Part shown: piece after piece, positions 38,442-50,108 of the stretch
How positions within the stretch are numbered: position 1 is the stretch's first letter
How the letters are laid out: each line of letters opens with the position of its first letter
Source of the DNA: Pelmatolapia mariae
Lineage: Eukaryota; Chordata; Actinopteri; Cichliformes; Cichlidae
Reading direction: 5' to 3'
Length of the DNA: 64,000 bases
Assembly: GCF_036321145.2 (NCBI RefSeq)
Contig: NC_086227.1
Span: 12,188,501 to 12,252,500 of the forward strand
Notes under the pieces: generated by a model
What the model saw: only the letters and a program-made list of their open reading frames with translations
Database searches by the model: none
Told to the model about the DNA's origin: nothing
Translations under genes and position numbers: made by a program

Positions 38442-38940
38442 TCTATTCAATTCGGTTCGGTTTTATTTATATAGGCCAAATCACAACAACAGAGCCTCAG
38501 GGCACTTATATTGTGAGGTAAAGACTTTACAATTATAGAGCAAAAACCCCGACAATCAGGTGACCCGCTATGAGCAAGCACTTTGGTGATAATGGAAAGG
38601 AAAAAGGTCTTTTTAACAGGTAGAAACCTTCAGCAGAACCAGGCTCAGGAAGGGGCGACCATCTGCCTCGACAGGTTGGTGGTGAGGGGAGGAAGATGGG
38701 ACGAAGAAACACTGTGGATGAGAGCCAGAGATTAATAATAGCTGGTGACTGAATGCAGAGTGATGTTTAAGCACACAGTGATTGAAAATGGGTAAGAAAA
38801 GAAGAAGTAGAAACACTCAGTGCATCATGGGAAACCCTCAGCAGCCGAGGTCTATTTTAGCATAAAAAATGGAGGATTCAGGGTCACCTGATCCAGCCCT
38901 AACTGTAAACTTGATCAGAAAAGAAAGATTTAACAAACCA
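38442..38940 (-). mobile_element. LINE-derived 3' end, minus orientation
   Basis: Starts ATTCAATTCGGTTCGGTTTT ATTTATATAG, which on the minus strand is an A/T-rich pentamer-like tail. The body contains CAAATCACAACAACAG, CAGAACCAGGCTCAGG, AGAGCCAGAGATTAATAATA, CACTCAGTGCATCATGGGAA and AGGGTCACCTGATCCAGCCC. These landmarks recur in order in many fish genomes as one interspersed repeat. No reverse transcriptase motif is present, so it is a 5'-truncated copy or an untranslated part. Family not named. Confidence 0.7.
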
Positions 38941-40187
38941 ATCGAGCATCATGAGGACTACTTTCAGTTTTCACAGCGTTAAGCAATATATTGTACTGTA
39001 TGCCTAGTGTCCTTTGACTTCTGGCGCTGACTTCAGTAGGATGTGGTGTCCCGCTCTTCTGCCCCATGCTCCGCGTCTGTAATACATCAACAGCTCATCA
39101 GGAAAGGTTAGCTCACCAGCTGAGCGGCCTTGGCAGAGGTTATCGGTGAGAAAAATGGCCACATTCACGTCCCAGCATTCAGACCAAAAATACAAGTGGA
39201 AAAATAAAAAACCTCTGAGCCTCCCAGCTGTGATTCTGACCCGCTCTAACATCTCGCTGATAATAAGGTGATGTTTGAAAAACCTCCAGAAAAATTACAC
39301 AAGTCTCCGCTTGCTGCGAGCTGTAAGTTCACTTATTGAACAGGAAGCCTATATGCACTGTTTGTTGGTAAAAGATGTCACATGAGCATGAACAGGAGGT
39401 TTTCCTGCTCTTCCCATACTACTGACACTCAGCATGCCTTTAAAAGCGGGTGTAGCTTTCATTTACTTTAGATCACAGGGAGTAATCCATTTTAATATTT
39501 AAAACCTTTGATAGAAATTAGTAAAATTAAAAACACGTCATCATTTTTCTTGTCCACATCTATATCTTCACATGCTAGCTTTCAAATGTTACCCAGCGAC
39601 ACTGAATACTCATTACTGAAAGCAATGATTTAGGACTCACCATTAAAACCAACAGAAATGGGCAATGATCACTCATAAGAGCTTAAACAACCATCGTATG
39701 CTGGCAGTGGTGGATTTACAGTAGTTCCTCAGCCCATCTCCCTAATAGACCTGCGATTAGCAGGCTGCAGTGGAAGGGAAACATCCCGGATCAATAGAGC
39801 ACCAGGGAGAATCAATGGGCTGCTCCACTGTGGGCCTCTATGACTAACAAAGCTGTAAAGTCTACCATTAACTCTCATCATAAAATGTGCATTTCTGCTC
39901 TGTCACAGAATGTGATGTGCTAATGTCGGGTCACTAATGCATTTGAACAAATTTAGTTCTGTTTCATTTCACTTTTTATACGTTAAGTGAAGAGAAAGCT
40001 ATTTCTGATGAGGTAAATCCACAGGGAAAAATACTTAGAGAACTATTGCCTAACTGGAACTGACTGCTGCAGGTGGATAAGGAGATATAATATGAATGCA
40101 TATAATCTAAATATGCAGTTTTATGTCATGGTTCTTTGCACTCACCTGGCAACTGATCTGTATAAAACAAAGTAATGCAGATTTAGG
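38941..40187. other. Non-coding spacer
   Basis: No gene recognised. The 82-codon minus-strand frame at 39004-39252 has no recognised motif. Confidence 0.45.
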
Positions 40188-41234
40188 ACAGAAACCCCCA
40201 ACCCTCTACAGGAACCTCAAAATCGCAGAAGGAGCTCAACACCTTCTTTGCTCAGTTTGAGACTGTCATCACAGACTGTCTACCCCCCTCTCTCGGCCCC
40301 CACCAGTTTGCTTCTGAGCAAATCAGTCCATGAAGGATGCCATCATCATCACCCTTCACAGAGCGCTGAGCCATCTGGAGAACAGGAAGAACTACGTGAG
40401 GATGCTATTCGTGGCCTACAGCTCAGTGTTCAACACCATAATCCCAGACATCCTCACCTCCAAACTGGACCACCTTCACATTCCCCCTACTTTACGCCCT
40501 GTACACATATGACTGTACACAAGCCCAACCAACCAACGTCATCATCAATTATGCCAATGGCACCACCATGGTTGAGCTCATCTCTGATGGAGAAGAGACA
40601 GCGTACAGTGCGGAGGTAGAGAACGTCCTCAGAAAATAACCTGAAGCTGAAAGTCCGTAAAACAAGATAACTCATAACGGACTACAGGAGGCACAGACAG
40701 GTCCACTCCCCTCTGATTATAAATGGGGAACGGGTGAAATCCGTCTCCACCTTTAGGTTTCTGGGCACCCACATCTGCACTGACCTCACCTGAACCCACA
40801 GCATCAACACCCTGGTAAAGAAGGCCCAACAGCAGCTGCACTTCCTCCGTGTCCTCAGGAAGAATAACCTGGACAAGAAGCTGCTGCTGGCCTTCTACCG
40901 CTCCTCAGTGGAGCGCGTGCGCTCCTACTGCCTACGTGTTTGGTATGCAAGGGGCCACCACTGAGAACAGGAAGGCTCTGCAGAGGGTAATTAACACCGC
41001 CCCCAAAATAAATAAGCTGCTCTGCATCATGTTCCCTTTGATTGTTTTGTACACATTCTTCTAATTTATATATATTTCTCTATAAGGTATGTATCTCTTC
41101 TGTTTGCTATTTGTTCCTGATGCCTTTACTATTTATACTTTTTTTTAAAACTCTTGCACAGTTGGCGTGGTGCATCCATAATTTCATTGTACATGTACAA
41201 TGACAATAAAGGGCTATTCTATTCTATTCTATTG
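40188..41234 (+). mobile_element. Degenerate L2-like LINE, 5'-truncated, CTATT tail
   Basis: A plus-strand relic of an L2-group non-LTR retrotransposon. It begins with a LNTFFAQFET-like segment near 40228 that precedes the reverse transcriptase in the intact 50-53 kb copy. It then runs through the RT region with a large internal deletion, a thumb-like LVKKAQQQLHFLRVL segment and a 3' untranslated region. The end is TGACAATAAA followed by CTATT repeats (to about 41233). The 5' part with the endonuclease is absent. Confidence 0.85.
40228..41010 (+). pseudogene. Dead L2-like reverse transcriptase
   Basis: Readable pieces are DAIIITLHRALSHLENRKNYVRMLFVAYSSVFNTI (40333-40442), a scrap with VIINYANGTTMVELISDGEETAY, FRFLGTHICTDLT, and KKAQQQLHFLRVLRKNNLDKK. 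Motif A reads FVAYSS where the intact copy has FVDYSS, and motif C reads YANG where the intact copy has FADD. All three catalytic aspartates are therefore lost. Motif B (GAPQG) lies in a deleted part. Several stops and frameshifts follow. It differs enough from the 50-53 kb element to be another L2-like subfamily. Confidence 0.85.
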
Positions 41235-44200
41235 TTGAAACAAGTAACATAGTGGTATTTTAACTATTAAAATCCTGTAACACTTAGCTGTTGCTTACTG
41301 CAGATTTCAGTGTTTCAATTTTAAGTCAAGATTTGTTAAAGTGCGCTTCTGAAACCTTCTTCAGTGTTGCTTGCAGTTTGCTTACTACAGTAAAAACAAA
41401 AGCGGACTGATTTGCTTATCAAGGTGGGAAAAAACCCTTTGAAATTAGCGACCACTAGCAAGGCAGGAAGTGGAAACGCAGCAAGTATATTAGATTATTG
41501 CGCAGTTACCACAAGCTAAGTACCCAGCGGTGATTTCCGATTATAAGCAGCACAGATACTCCTCAGATGCTTTAGCAGGCACTAAATTATCTGTTCTGCC
41601 CCCTCCCTTTTTATTTACTGTATAGCTAATACGCTTATTAATCATCTCACGCAGTTTTGTTCAGAGGTTGAATGGTGTGAGATTTATCACAACGCTGAAA
41701 AAAACAGCTAGTAACACCAAACGGATCATTCGGAAATTTTTAAGATTGCATTGGCAGTCACAAACTACTGAAATTGTTCACAATGATTTGACACTGATAA
41801 AACAATATAGATGACTCAGTGAGAGGTGAACCAGAGGCACATGCTGCGTCAGTCAATTGCTGTGGAAAGCAGAGGAAGTCCATCTGCTTTCAACAAAAAC
41901 AAAATTTTGTACATTACTGACATTTCGGAGTAAAGATAAGGCTGATAAAGGATTTGCAAACTATGCAAAACTTCCCGAAATATAAAACGCCACTTTCAGC
42001 TGATCACTTATTCACAAGGTTTCGCGTGTTTGATTTTACACCAGATGCAAACCTTAATGTGATGTGTTCCCCCTCCTCAAACCAGGGATCTTATGTTTGT
42101 TAGGCAAATGTGTAAACCACTACACTATGAAGCCACAAACACTGTGCAAAATACAACCAGCTGTAATTTCAATTATTATACAGCAAAAAGTTAGACTTTA
42201 AAGTGTTAATACCACTAGAAGGCAAGTGGAACATTTTCACCTTGGTGACAGTTTTTTATATACAGATTAATACATCAAGGGTTTTAGATATAAATAAAAA
42301 ACAAAATAATCAATCATGAAAGGTGGAGGTAATATACCAGCATATAAGAAAAGGTATAGCAACACATTATGAGCTGTTTGATAGCTCATTAAAAAAAAAG
42401 GCGGCTTCATGCTGCCCATGTATACTCATACATGTTGCACCACGTGAAGTGTCTTTTACTCCATGTGCACCGTGAGCTGCAAATAAGCAGATATATGTAC
42501 ATATCAAAAAAAGCAAAAGTGTACATCTAAGTCATTAAGGAAACATTATGAGAAAAAACCCCCAAAACTTCTAGATGAGCACAGATGACGTTTTGGGGTT
42601 TTAATCAATGCTTGGAGAGGAACTTTAAAAATGAACTGATCGATTTTGGGCAGGACCTCAAACACACACATTGCCACGACTGGCATTCCTTTCAGATGCA
42701 TATGTTTAATATGTTGCGCACAATTATTGAATTAGATGCACCAGAGCAGCAGTATCACCCTGCTGCAGTTTCCGATTAGGCCAAGAGTACACAGGTGACT
42801 ATGGCTGCAACTTAAGGTTATTTTCTTCTCTCACTGCTAGATTAAATTTAGTCATTGAGGTGTTGGAAAATAGTTAAAGAAAGATGGAGACATATGAGAA
42901 CCTGGTACTGGCGAATATTAAGATTTTTTTTTTAACACTGTCTTAAAAAGGAACCAGAACCGTTGCTTTTTCCATTCTAGCTCTGCTACTCAAAATTAAA
43001 TTACTTTGATTTTTTAATAGATGGACCGTGTTGCTCTACATTTCCCTCAACAGAGCACACTATAGGATTTAAATATAACTCCGGGCTCCGAAACAGGTGT
43101 CAGTGGACACCCGAGCTGAGATGACCTGACTAAAGGGGTACCCGTCTGCAGGTGCCTTAATAATTCAACACAAGTTTTATTCGCAATCACAATATCGGTG
43201 CTCACTGAGCCGTTTGTAGACTATCCCTCAGGCCTCAATAGTTATTAAAGACAGAAATTATATATTCATAACACAGGATATTGCTGCTTGTTTATTTATA
43301 GCTTGCTTCCATTTTTCCGTGATATTTTGTCAGTTGACTTCCAAGCTATCTACCTTGCACTGCCTCAGGCCATATATAGCACTCCCTCTGCAAAACCACC
43401 CCCTTCTCCCAAAATGAAAAAAAAGAAAGAAAAAAACCCAAACAAAAAAAAACAACAACAACTCAGGAATGGCTAAATTGAAAGTGCGTTTTTCCATTAT
43501 TTTCAGGTTCGACCACCGCCAAGCTATTTCCTTGTTTGCTTGTGCCCAGACTTTGCAATGAGGATGTCTCTTTCATTCGCAGCCTTACAGACAGCTTGTT
43601 TGGTTCAGCAGCTGCCCAGGGACTGCAGAGGATGCTAGAGAGAGCGCAAGCCCAACATTGTTCGCTGTAGTCAGGGGCTTCCAAGGACAAGATGATATTA
43701 TCACACTCAAAGAGATGTGTGTATATGTGTGTGCATATAAGACACAGCAACTCTGTTTCCTAATAAACATTTTGGAATGGAAATGTTTTTCACTGAAGCA
43801 GGAAAAAGACAAATCTGACACACAACATGTAACAAAAACACAATTAAGGAATAAATAAAAGAAAAAAACATCTGTTTCAGTTCACTTACAGTTAACTAAG
43901 CTTCTCAGCACCTGGTTCTTTGCTTCTCCGCCTTTGTTTATTCTACTGCCAATACAAGCATCCTGCTGGACACACAGTCAATCATCCCAAAATGTCAGCA
44001 CCAATGAGCTGTGGCAAAAAGCCAACAACCAGAACCCCCAATGAGCGACTTTCACACATTTAGCAGAACGCCTCACATCAGAGATATTTGCTGCATTTCA
44101 CTTTCCAAAAAAAGCTGTTGCCACAGCACATTTGCTCCCACTTAGCACTCAACATTCACAGAGAGACAGTGAAATCCTTGTTGTTCAGAGTGATTAACAG

Positions 44201-46082
44201 GAAGGAAAGAGAGAGGGAGAGCAAAAAAAAAAAAAAACATTTCCTAAATTGGCTGCCTTCCAAAATGCATTTGTCTTCATTTGTCAGAGGTGAGCCACTC
44301 TGTTCTGCTGTGCAGGGTAGTTTGACTTCGAAAGCAGCGACTTGGCTCAGTATTGACGAGTCAATCAGCAAAGGTCAGCAGGTTTAGGGGAAGTGGGACA
44401 CCTGAGCGGGACTTAATCTCCTTCGTCCTTTAAGTGAAGGATTTTGGACGAATAAGCAGGTGCTGCAAAGCTATTATCTACCCCCTGCCTTGGATTTGTC
44501 ATCAGCCAAGGGCAGATGGGCCTGGAGAAATGCCAGCTGCACTTACTAATACACACAGAGAGACATTTGCAGAAGAGCCAGAAGTTGGCATCTGCCATTT
44601 TGACTCTCTGATAGGCATCTAATGCAACCTCCCTCTGCTCTTTTATCTCTCCTCTCCTACTCACTTCCTCTTCCCACAGACACGAGCAAATCAAAGTAAT
44701 GGGTGTACAGCTGGAGCCCGTGTCCTCCGCTGGATAGCTGACATAATTGTCCCCCCCTCTGCTGCTTAATGGAGACAGTGTGCACATCTGACATCCGCGT
44801 AAGTGCCCCAATTCCCTAAGTGACATGACAGTGTTTACGACTCCACAGGCCTCAAGAGTGTTGGAAGTTTCCAAATTCATAGCCAATTGAACAGTAGCTT
44901 ACAGATGATTGCACTGTGTCCAATAACATCAATGAGATGTCTAAATTTATGGAGCAAGACCAAAAAAGCTTGCATTTGTGAAGCGTGGGTTAAAAGCCTG
45001 GAAGACATCAGTAAGACAGGTCTGCATTGGACAAAGTTGTGGACTTTATAAATTGGTATAATCAATTACAGATGTCGAAATGTGAAAGAGCAAGAGTGTC
45101 CAAGATCTACAAGATCCCGAAAAGAGGGAACAGAGAGGATGACATGTGTTTGTTTAAACCAGAATGTTCCAAGTTAAATGTGACAGCAGGAGAGATCTCA
45201 TCAAGTGTCTCCATCATGGCTGCCAGTGACAGAGTTCATAAAAACATGGCTCCGACTGAAGCGACTCACGCGAACTGCTAGACAAATAGGTTATACACAC
45301 ACACGCACACTTTCTTGGCTGTCAGACACACGGGGGTCAGGAGAGCCAAGGTCAAAATGGGAGCATGTGGAAAGGGTTTATTTCCCACTTGTCAGCGTAA
45401 CCTTGGTGATGTCAGCTCATCCGCAGCGGATACTTAAGAACAAACCAACATTAAACTATCAAAAGTCCAAAGAATAACAGTAATAGACGGCACCACGCCA
45501 AGAAGAGGAAACATCAGGACGGTGAATCATTTTATAAACCTGGCAATCAACCAATGAAAGTTAAATTCTCAGATTTCCTTAGTGCTCAACTTTGAGTTAA
45601 ACCACACACAACATCCAGCCCACTTTTAAATTGTACATAGCCTACGGGGATTTCGTCAAGTCTGTAAAAATGAGAGCGATGGTAATTAGCTTAGTGAGTA
45701 TCTGCATGGCATTAGCTTTGTTTCATGAAGCCAGAATGCATTCTGAATTAGGGAGCATGAATGTATCAACAAAACTCTTGGGAATCCATTCAAAAGCATT
45801 AAAAACACTTTGTTCTAGATGAAAAACTTTAACCTCTTTGTGGCACTGGAGGGAGGACTGGAGCAAAAGTTGGTGAGATATAAACTCACTGACAGACAGA
45901 TCAGCGCTACCATGGTCTCTGTGGCTTAAATTACTTACTCTCTCCCCGCTGACAGGTACAGCAACACATAATGCACTATGATGTACTCGTAACAGTTAAA
46001 GAAGTGCTGTAAACGTCTCACCCTTAATGGCCACCACCTTGGCTATGGTCATGTGAAAAAGAAACTGTTTCCACAGCACTGC
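41235..46082. other. Long non-coding stretch
   Basis: No gene recognised apart from the tRNA-like scrap at 42077-42136. The 157-codon frame at 44413-44886 on the minus strand has no recognised motif and overlaps other frames, so I treat it as chance. The block 43070-43250 could be conserved non-coding DNA. Confidence 0.45.
42077..42136 (-). pseudogene. Truncated tRNA-Val-like sequence
   Basis: On the minus strand CATAGTGTAGTGGTTTACAC matches the D-arm region of a eukaryotic valine tRNA (A box). TTTGCCTAACAAAC gives an AAC anticodon loop, and AGATCCCTGGTTTGA matches the T-arm B box. The anticodon stem is mispaired and the 3' half of the T arm and acceptor stem is missing. It is therefore a pseudogene or the head of a decayed tRNA-derived SINE. 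Confidence 0.6.
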
Positions 46083-46908
46083 ACAAAGTCCTGTGGAAAA
46101 CTAAATATACCCTGTGATTCAGTAGGTTGTAAAACCACCTTTCGCAGCATTAACTTGAAATAACAGTTTTCTGTATGTCTTTATCGGTCTATCACACTGT
46201 TGTGGGGGATTTTGGCCCACTATTCTTTACAACATCGGTTCAGTTCAATGAGGTTTGTGGGCAGTTGTTTATGAACAACTCTCTTAAGGTCCCACCACAG
46301 CGTTTCAATCGGGTTGAGGTTTGGACTTTGACTGGGCCATTGTAACACACCTTGTTTCTTTTCTTTTTCAGCAATTCTTTTGTCGATATGCCAGTGAGCT
46401 TTGACATCCTTGTCCCCAATTTGGACCAAGCTTTAGCTGTCGGACAGATGGCCTCACATTTGATTGTGCAATACTTAGAAAGGAGTTGACTCAGTGATTG
46501 CAACGTGCCCAGTCCTTTGGCAGCAAAACAAGCCCAGAACATTACCCCTCCACCACCGTGCTTGACAGCTGCTATGAAGCAGGCGATTGTAATGATATGT
46601 CGTGTAATCTAATTGTGCTGTCATGAACGTTTAATATTTTACATACTAACTGAGGCCTATAGAGTGTGAGATTTATCTTTTGGGTTTAGTTTCTTTAATC
46701 GTTGCACGGCCTGATGGGATATTGTGGCAATGTGTTAACAGACACCTAAATGCTGCAGATGAGAAAACTGGCAAAACTTGTGCTTTTATAGAGGTGCTCA
46801 CACATGTCAAAGATCAGTTAAGCATTGCATTTGATTAACAGCTCCTGGCTGCTACTTAAGTCTTATGAAATTGGTCAGGTTGCACATAGTTTTTCACAGG
46901 ATTGCATT
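46083..46908 (-). mobile_element. Internally deleted Tc1-like transposon
   Basis: The ends carry CCTGTGGAAAACTAAATA on the left and, inverted, CCTGTGAAAAACTATGTG on the right, as in a Tc1-like family common in fish. The interior read on the minus strand has a transposase C-terminal half. Across a deletion it joins sequence near 46730-46800 that corresponds to the region before the start codon. At about 825 bp it is roughly half the usual length of about 1.6 kb. No exact TA duplication can be assigned. Confidence 0.82.
46220..46545 (-). pseudogene. Tc1-like transposase C-terminal remnant
   Basis: Two overlapping frames hold the pieces. MFWACFAAKGLGTLQSL corresponds to the segment between the first and second catalytic residues. 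WPSQSPNLNPIETLWWDLKR holds the third catalytic residue (Glu of NPIE). The segment with the second Asp is degraded, and the usual SPDLNPIE reads SPNLNPIE. Not functional. Confidence 0.85.
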
Positions 46909-48157
46909 TATCAGGAGGGGCCACAAAAACGTTCTAATACTTCCTAGCCAGGTAACAAAAGTACATTTCATTACTATCACTGCGTGTTAAATTATCATCC
47001 TAAATATACAGTAAATTTATAAGAAATGCAGCAGCTACCATGAAAAAAGCTGTGAAATATTCCAATCATCTTTTCCCACGACTCACTATGCTCAAGTTTA
47101 GCCATCACCACTCAAAATTCAGGAAGCACATATGTGTGTAGTGTGCATGTTGTACTACAAGGGTCCAAAGTGAGAGACAGTCAGTGACCAAACATTAGGG
47201 AGAGGTTTTTCATGGTGAATATTCGTAAGAGTATGAATAAAAGTATGTCTACCTGTGAAAAAGTCTTGCTTATCATGCTTTTTTTGCTCTAATATTTTAT
47301 CCCAAAGTCAAGCAAATGAAGACATCTAACTTCTTGGAAAGATGCCATACTGTTTGACCTCCTACACACACAATCAAGGCAATAGGCCTCGTTACAATAC
47401 CTGTAAGCACACACAAACCTCCCATTAGCGTTTCATGGCACCGGCGCCCATCGGCTGAATGATCAGGCGATGATGCCAAAGCAATATCTATAATTAGGAC
47501 ATAGAGCCGGTGGAGAATGAACCCTGTGCTTGGCTCCTTCCCGTAAGCAATTAAGACTGAGGCAGACAGATCACTGTGTCAGAGGTTTGATTGAGGAGCG
47601 GGCCAAGTGCACAGCTGAGGACGTTATGGCTTTCAAGCTGAGTGGGTTTTACTGCGCTGACAAAATAGGTTTGTCAGCCACTTTTGTTTGTTTTACAGAT
47701 TTAGCCATTTAGTATCACTTAGCATATACCACTGGCAGATGTTTGTGATTAGGAGGCAAATTTATTTGGAACGCCATATTATGCAAACATTAGCAGTCAT
47801 AAACCAAGATATTAGGTGTGGACAACCAACGTTAAAAAGACATTGTTCTCAAACAATTAACTTTCTTTCTTCTCAAACTTCAACTGTCATAAATGTCAAA
47901 AACTGACTCCTGGTATTAAATGGTAGTGTTAAGCAAAAATATTCAAAAAGTTGAAGCTATTTTCCAAAGACTATAATGTAATTAATGTTGGAGTTTGTTT
48001 GCCTTACGGTCCACTTACACAGGTGTTTATACTTGGCTGAACAGGGCTCTACTTAAATGTCTCCTATCTTGCTGTGTTTCACAGGAGGGGCTGACTTTAC
48101 TATTCTAGTTTCACATTTTAGCAAGAAAACAAAAAAAGTAATCACTTGAATAATTGT
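46909..48157. other. Non-coding spacer
   Basis: No gene recognised. 47490-47700 has mixed composition that could be conserved non-coding sequence. Confidence 0.4.
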
Positions 48158-48700
48158 CTTGATGCATGCTCAATCATCCAGGTAAGGCTGATCAATGGCC
48201 ATGAGTGCCGTTCACAAAGAACTGGGGAATGGCTGCAATCACAGCATATGAAGATGGTGAAAGAGGTACCCTTAGGCCCCCTCCTTAATTCAGAGACGAT
48301 CTTTCTCTTTTCACGTAAATTACCTCCTTGACTCAAACCAGCGTTCCTCCCTGTCCATACGTGTACATCCTCATCATTGAAAGAGTGTCCACTGGCCTGT
48401 AAGTGTAAATAAACTGCAGAGTCCTGGCCTGATGAGTTAGCTCTTTTGTGTTTTGCCTTGCGCTTTGCCAGAGGTTGTTTGGTTTCCCCGATGTATAAAT
48501 CACAGCAATCCTCCTGGCACTTAACAGCGTACGCTATATTACTCTGTTTGTGTCGAGAGGACCCGATCCTTGGGTTGGACCAATCTTTGGCGCAGCGTGT
48601 TTTAGGGTTTGAAAGCCACAGAGATGCAGTGATTAGTGAAAATGTGTCTCAGCTGTTTCAATACTCCTGAAACATACTGGATCTCTAAGGGTTTTCATCC
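48158..48700 (-). pseudogene. Penelope-like element fragment with GIY-YIG domain
   Basis: Read on the minus strand from about 48690, YVSGVLKQLRHIFTNHCISVAFKP-like residues give the end of a Penelope-type reverse transcriptase. NTLRQRLVQPKDRV-like linker residues follow. Then comes LYIGETKQPLAKRKAKHKRA near 48430-48500, the YIG half of the GIY-YIG endonuclease. The next part is SAVYLHLQASGHSFNDEDVHV, then out of frame MDREERWFESRR and YVKRERSSLN, the conserved tail. Frameshifts and stops show it is dead. The order RT end, linker, GIY-YIG is diagnostic of Penelope-like elements (Neptune-type in fish). Confidence 0.85.
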
Positions 48701-49155
48701 AGTGGAGAAAGAGATCAACTCCTGCCTAAGTGAAAACCCAGTGGGGCTTTCAGTGATGAGTATGTACACATCCTGGGAGAAACACTGGTTTGAGCGGGGA
48801 GTCAAGTAGGCCATTTACATGAAAAGGGAAAGACCATCTCTGAATCGAGGAGGGGGCCTAAGGGTACATCTTTCAACATCTTACAATGTTGTGATTGCAG
48901 CCTTTCCCCAACTCTCTGTGAATGCTACTCTTGGCCATTGATCAACTGTCACTGACCAGTGGTTTTTGACCAGTGGTCATGACAATTTACATTATCAAGA
49001 AACTGACCTCCCAGCCCATTGTTCCTTCAGTGGGCTGGTTTCAGTCATTGTGCAAAGGTACTGTTTCTAAGGTTGGGGAAACCTGCAGTCAGCTGAGACT
49101 GAAGAAGATGACAGACAAAACGTTTCTCCCACTGAAAACTCTACGTCCAGATGAG
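48701..49155 (+). pseudogene. Second Penelope-like fragment, opposite orientation
   Basis: On the plus strand SDEYVHILGETL, then (shifted) WFERGVK, a stop, AIYMKRERPSLNRGGGLR and VHLSTSYNVVIAAFPQL form the last third of the GIY-YIG region. A 3' untranslated stretch follows with AAACGTTTCTCCCACTGAAA at about 49118. It overlaps the domain content of the minus-strand fragment and points away from it, giving an inverted pair joined near 48700-48720. Confidence 0.83.
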
Positions 49156-49592
49156 CATCATTTTGGGGGACACGTGAATAATTGCTAACACTTCTTATCT
49201 AGCCAACTGGCTAAACTGCATGTTTTTTGCAGAAAAAGTTCAGACTTCACAGAATGCTGCAGTGGGAAAAAGCAGCAGAGTTTCACTCCTCGAGGTTCTG
49301 CACTGTCATGCAACACTTTATGGACCTTCATCTTTAATTACACCTGTGCTTTCTCAATGGTGAAATGTCCAAAAAAAAAAAAGGTTTATAGACGGTTTTC
49401 ATGGCACTCTGTAGTGTTACAGCAGGATAATGGGCTTTCTATTGTTGGAGCTGTCTCACTGGAGTTGTTGCAGACCCTGGCACAACTAAAATTATTGTGA
49501 CATTATGCAATAAACTTGCATTTAAAATGGTTAGTTCAAAGATGGGGACCGGGTTCGCGACATCTTAGTCTTTTTAAGACAGTGTTAGACAT
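49156..49592. other. Non-coding spacer
   Basis: Nothing recognised except an 11-12 base A run near 49371. Confidence 0.45.
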
Positions 49593-49627
49593 CATGTACC
49601 AAACACCTTATGTGTGTTTGGTACATG
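49593..49627. repeat. Perfect 14-bp-arm hairpin
   Basis: CATGTACCAAACAC at 49593-49606 and its reverse complement at 49614-49627 are separated by 7 bases. The right arm runs into the SINE head that starts at about 49618. Confidence 0.92.
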
Positions 49628-49775
49628 CCAGTTTAGCTTACCTGGTTGAGCAGGTGACTTTAAGCTGCAAGGTTCAATGCAGCAGCCTTGGTTTTAAATC
49701 AATCCAGGGCCCTTTGCTATGTGTCTTTCCTCTCTTTCACCTTCCCTTTCCTGGCTAAGCTCCACTATTCTGTCA
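49618..49775 (+). mobile_element. tRNA-derived SINE
   Basis: GCCAGTTTAGCTTACCTGGT TGAGCAGG is tRNA-like with an A-box. About 50 bases on, CTTGGTTTTAAATCAATCC is a degraded B box. CAGGGCCCTTTGCTATGTGT and a CTCTTTC/CCTTTCC-rich tail follow. The same order occurs in a SINE common in fish, and a weaker copy lies at 27570-27672. Confidence 0.75.
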
Positions 49776-50100
49776 GAAAAAGCCCAAAAACGTTTAACTA
49801 AAAAAGAAAAGCAAGTTTGTAGTGTCAAGATAACAAAAACACAGAGTTAGTTTGCAATTGAACAGGGTCAGTTGGCAATTACATGCAATACTTTTATGAT
49901 ATTTAGGCAGTGATACATCTGTTGCCATCCACATACAGAGAAATTTACACATACAGAAATTCATGCCTTATAATCAGAGTCCAGCCAAAACCTCATAGAC
50001 CTCACAGATCTACAAATAGTGATATAGTTGCTGCAGGGTGATTTAACTGCAAATTGACAAAGGCTTTCAGTAACCTTGCTTTTATATAGGAATACAACCA
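49776..50100. other. Non-coding spacer left of the LINE
   Basis: No gene recognised. The sequence GGAATACAACC ends directly before the LINE tail. Confidence 0.5.
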
Positions 50101-50108
50101 AATCAAAT

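Noticed and set aside
39004..39252. 82-codon minus-strand frame as a small gene
   Set aside because: No motif and no support. Such lengths are frequent by chance.
44413..44886. 157-codon minus-strand frame as a gene
   Set aside because: No motif, overlaps other frames, and the sequence reads like unique non-coding DNA.
45027..45281. 84-codon frame as a small gene
   Set aside because: Starts at TTG, with no recognised motif.
49085..49140. Hammerhead ribozyme in the Penelope-like 3' region
   Set aside because: Penelope-like elements can carry hammerheads, but GAAGATGACAGACAAAACG lacks the CTGANGA and GAAA core in proper positions, so no ribozyme is called.
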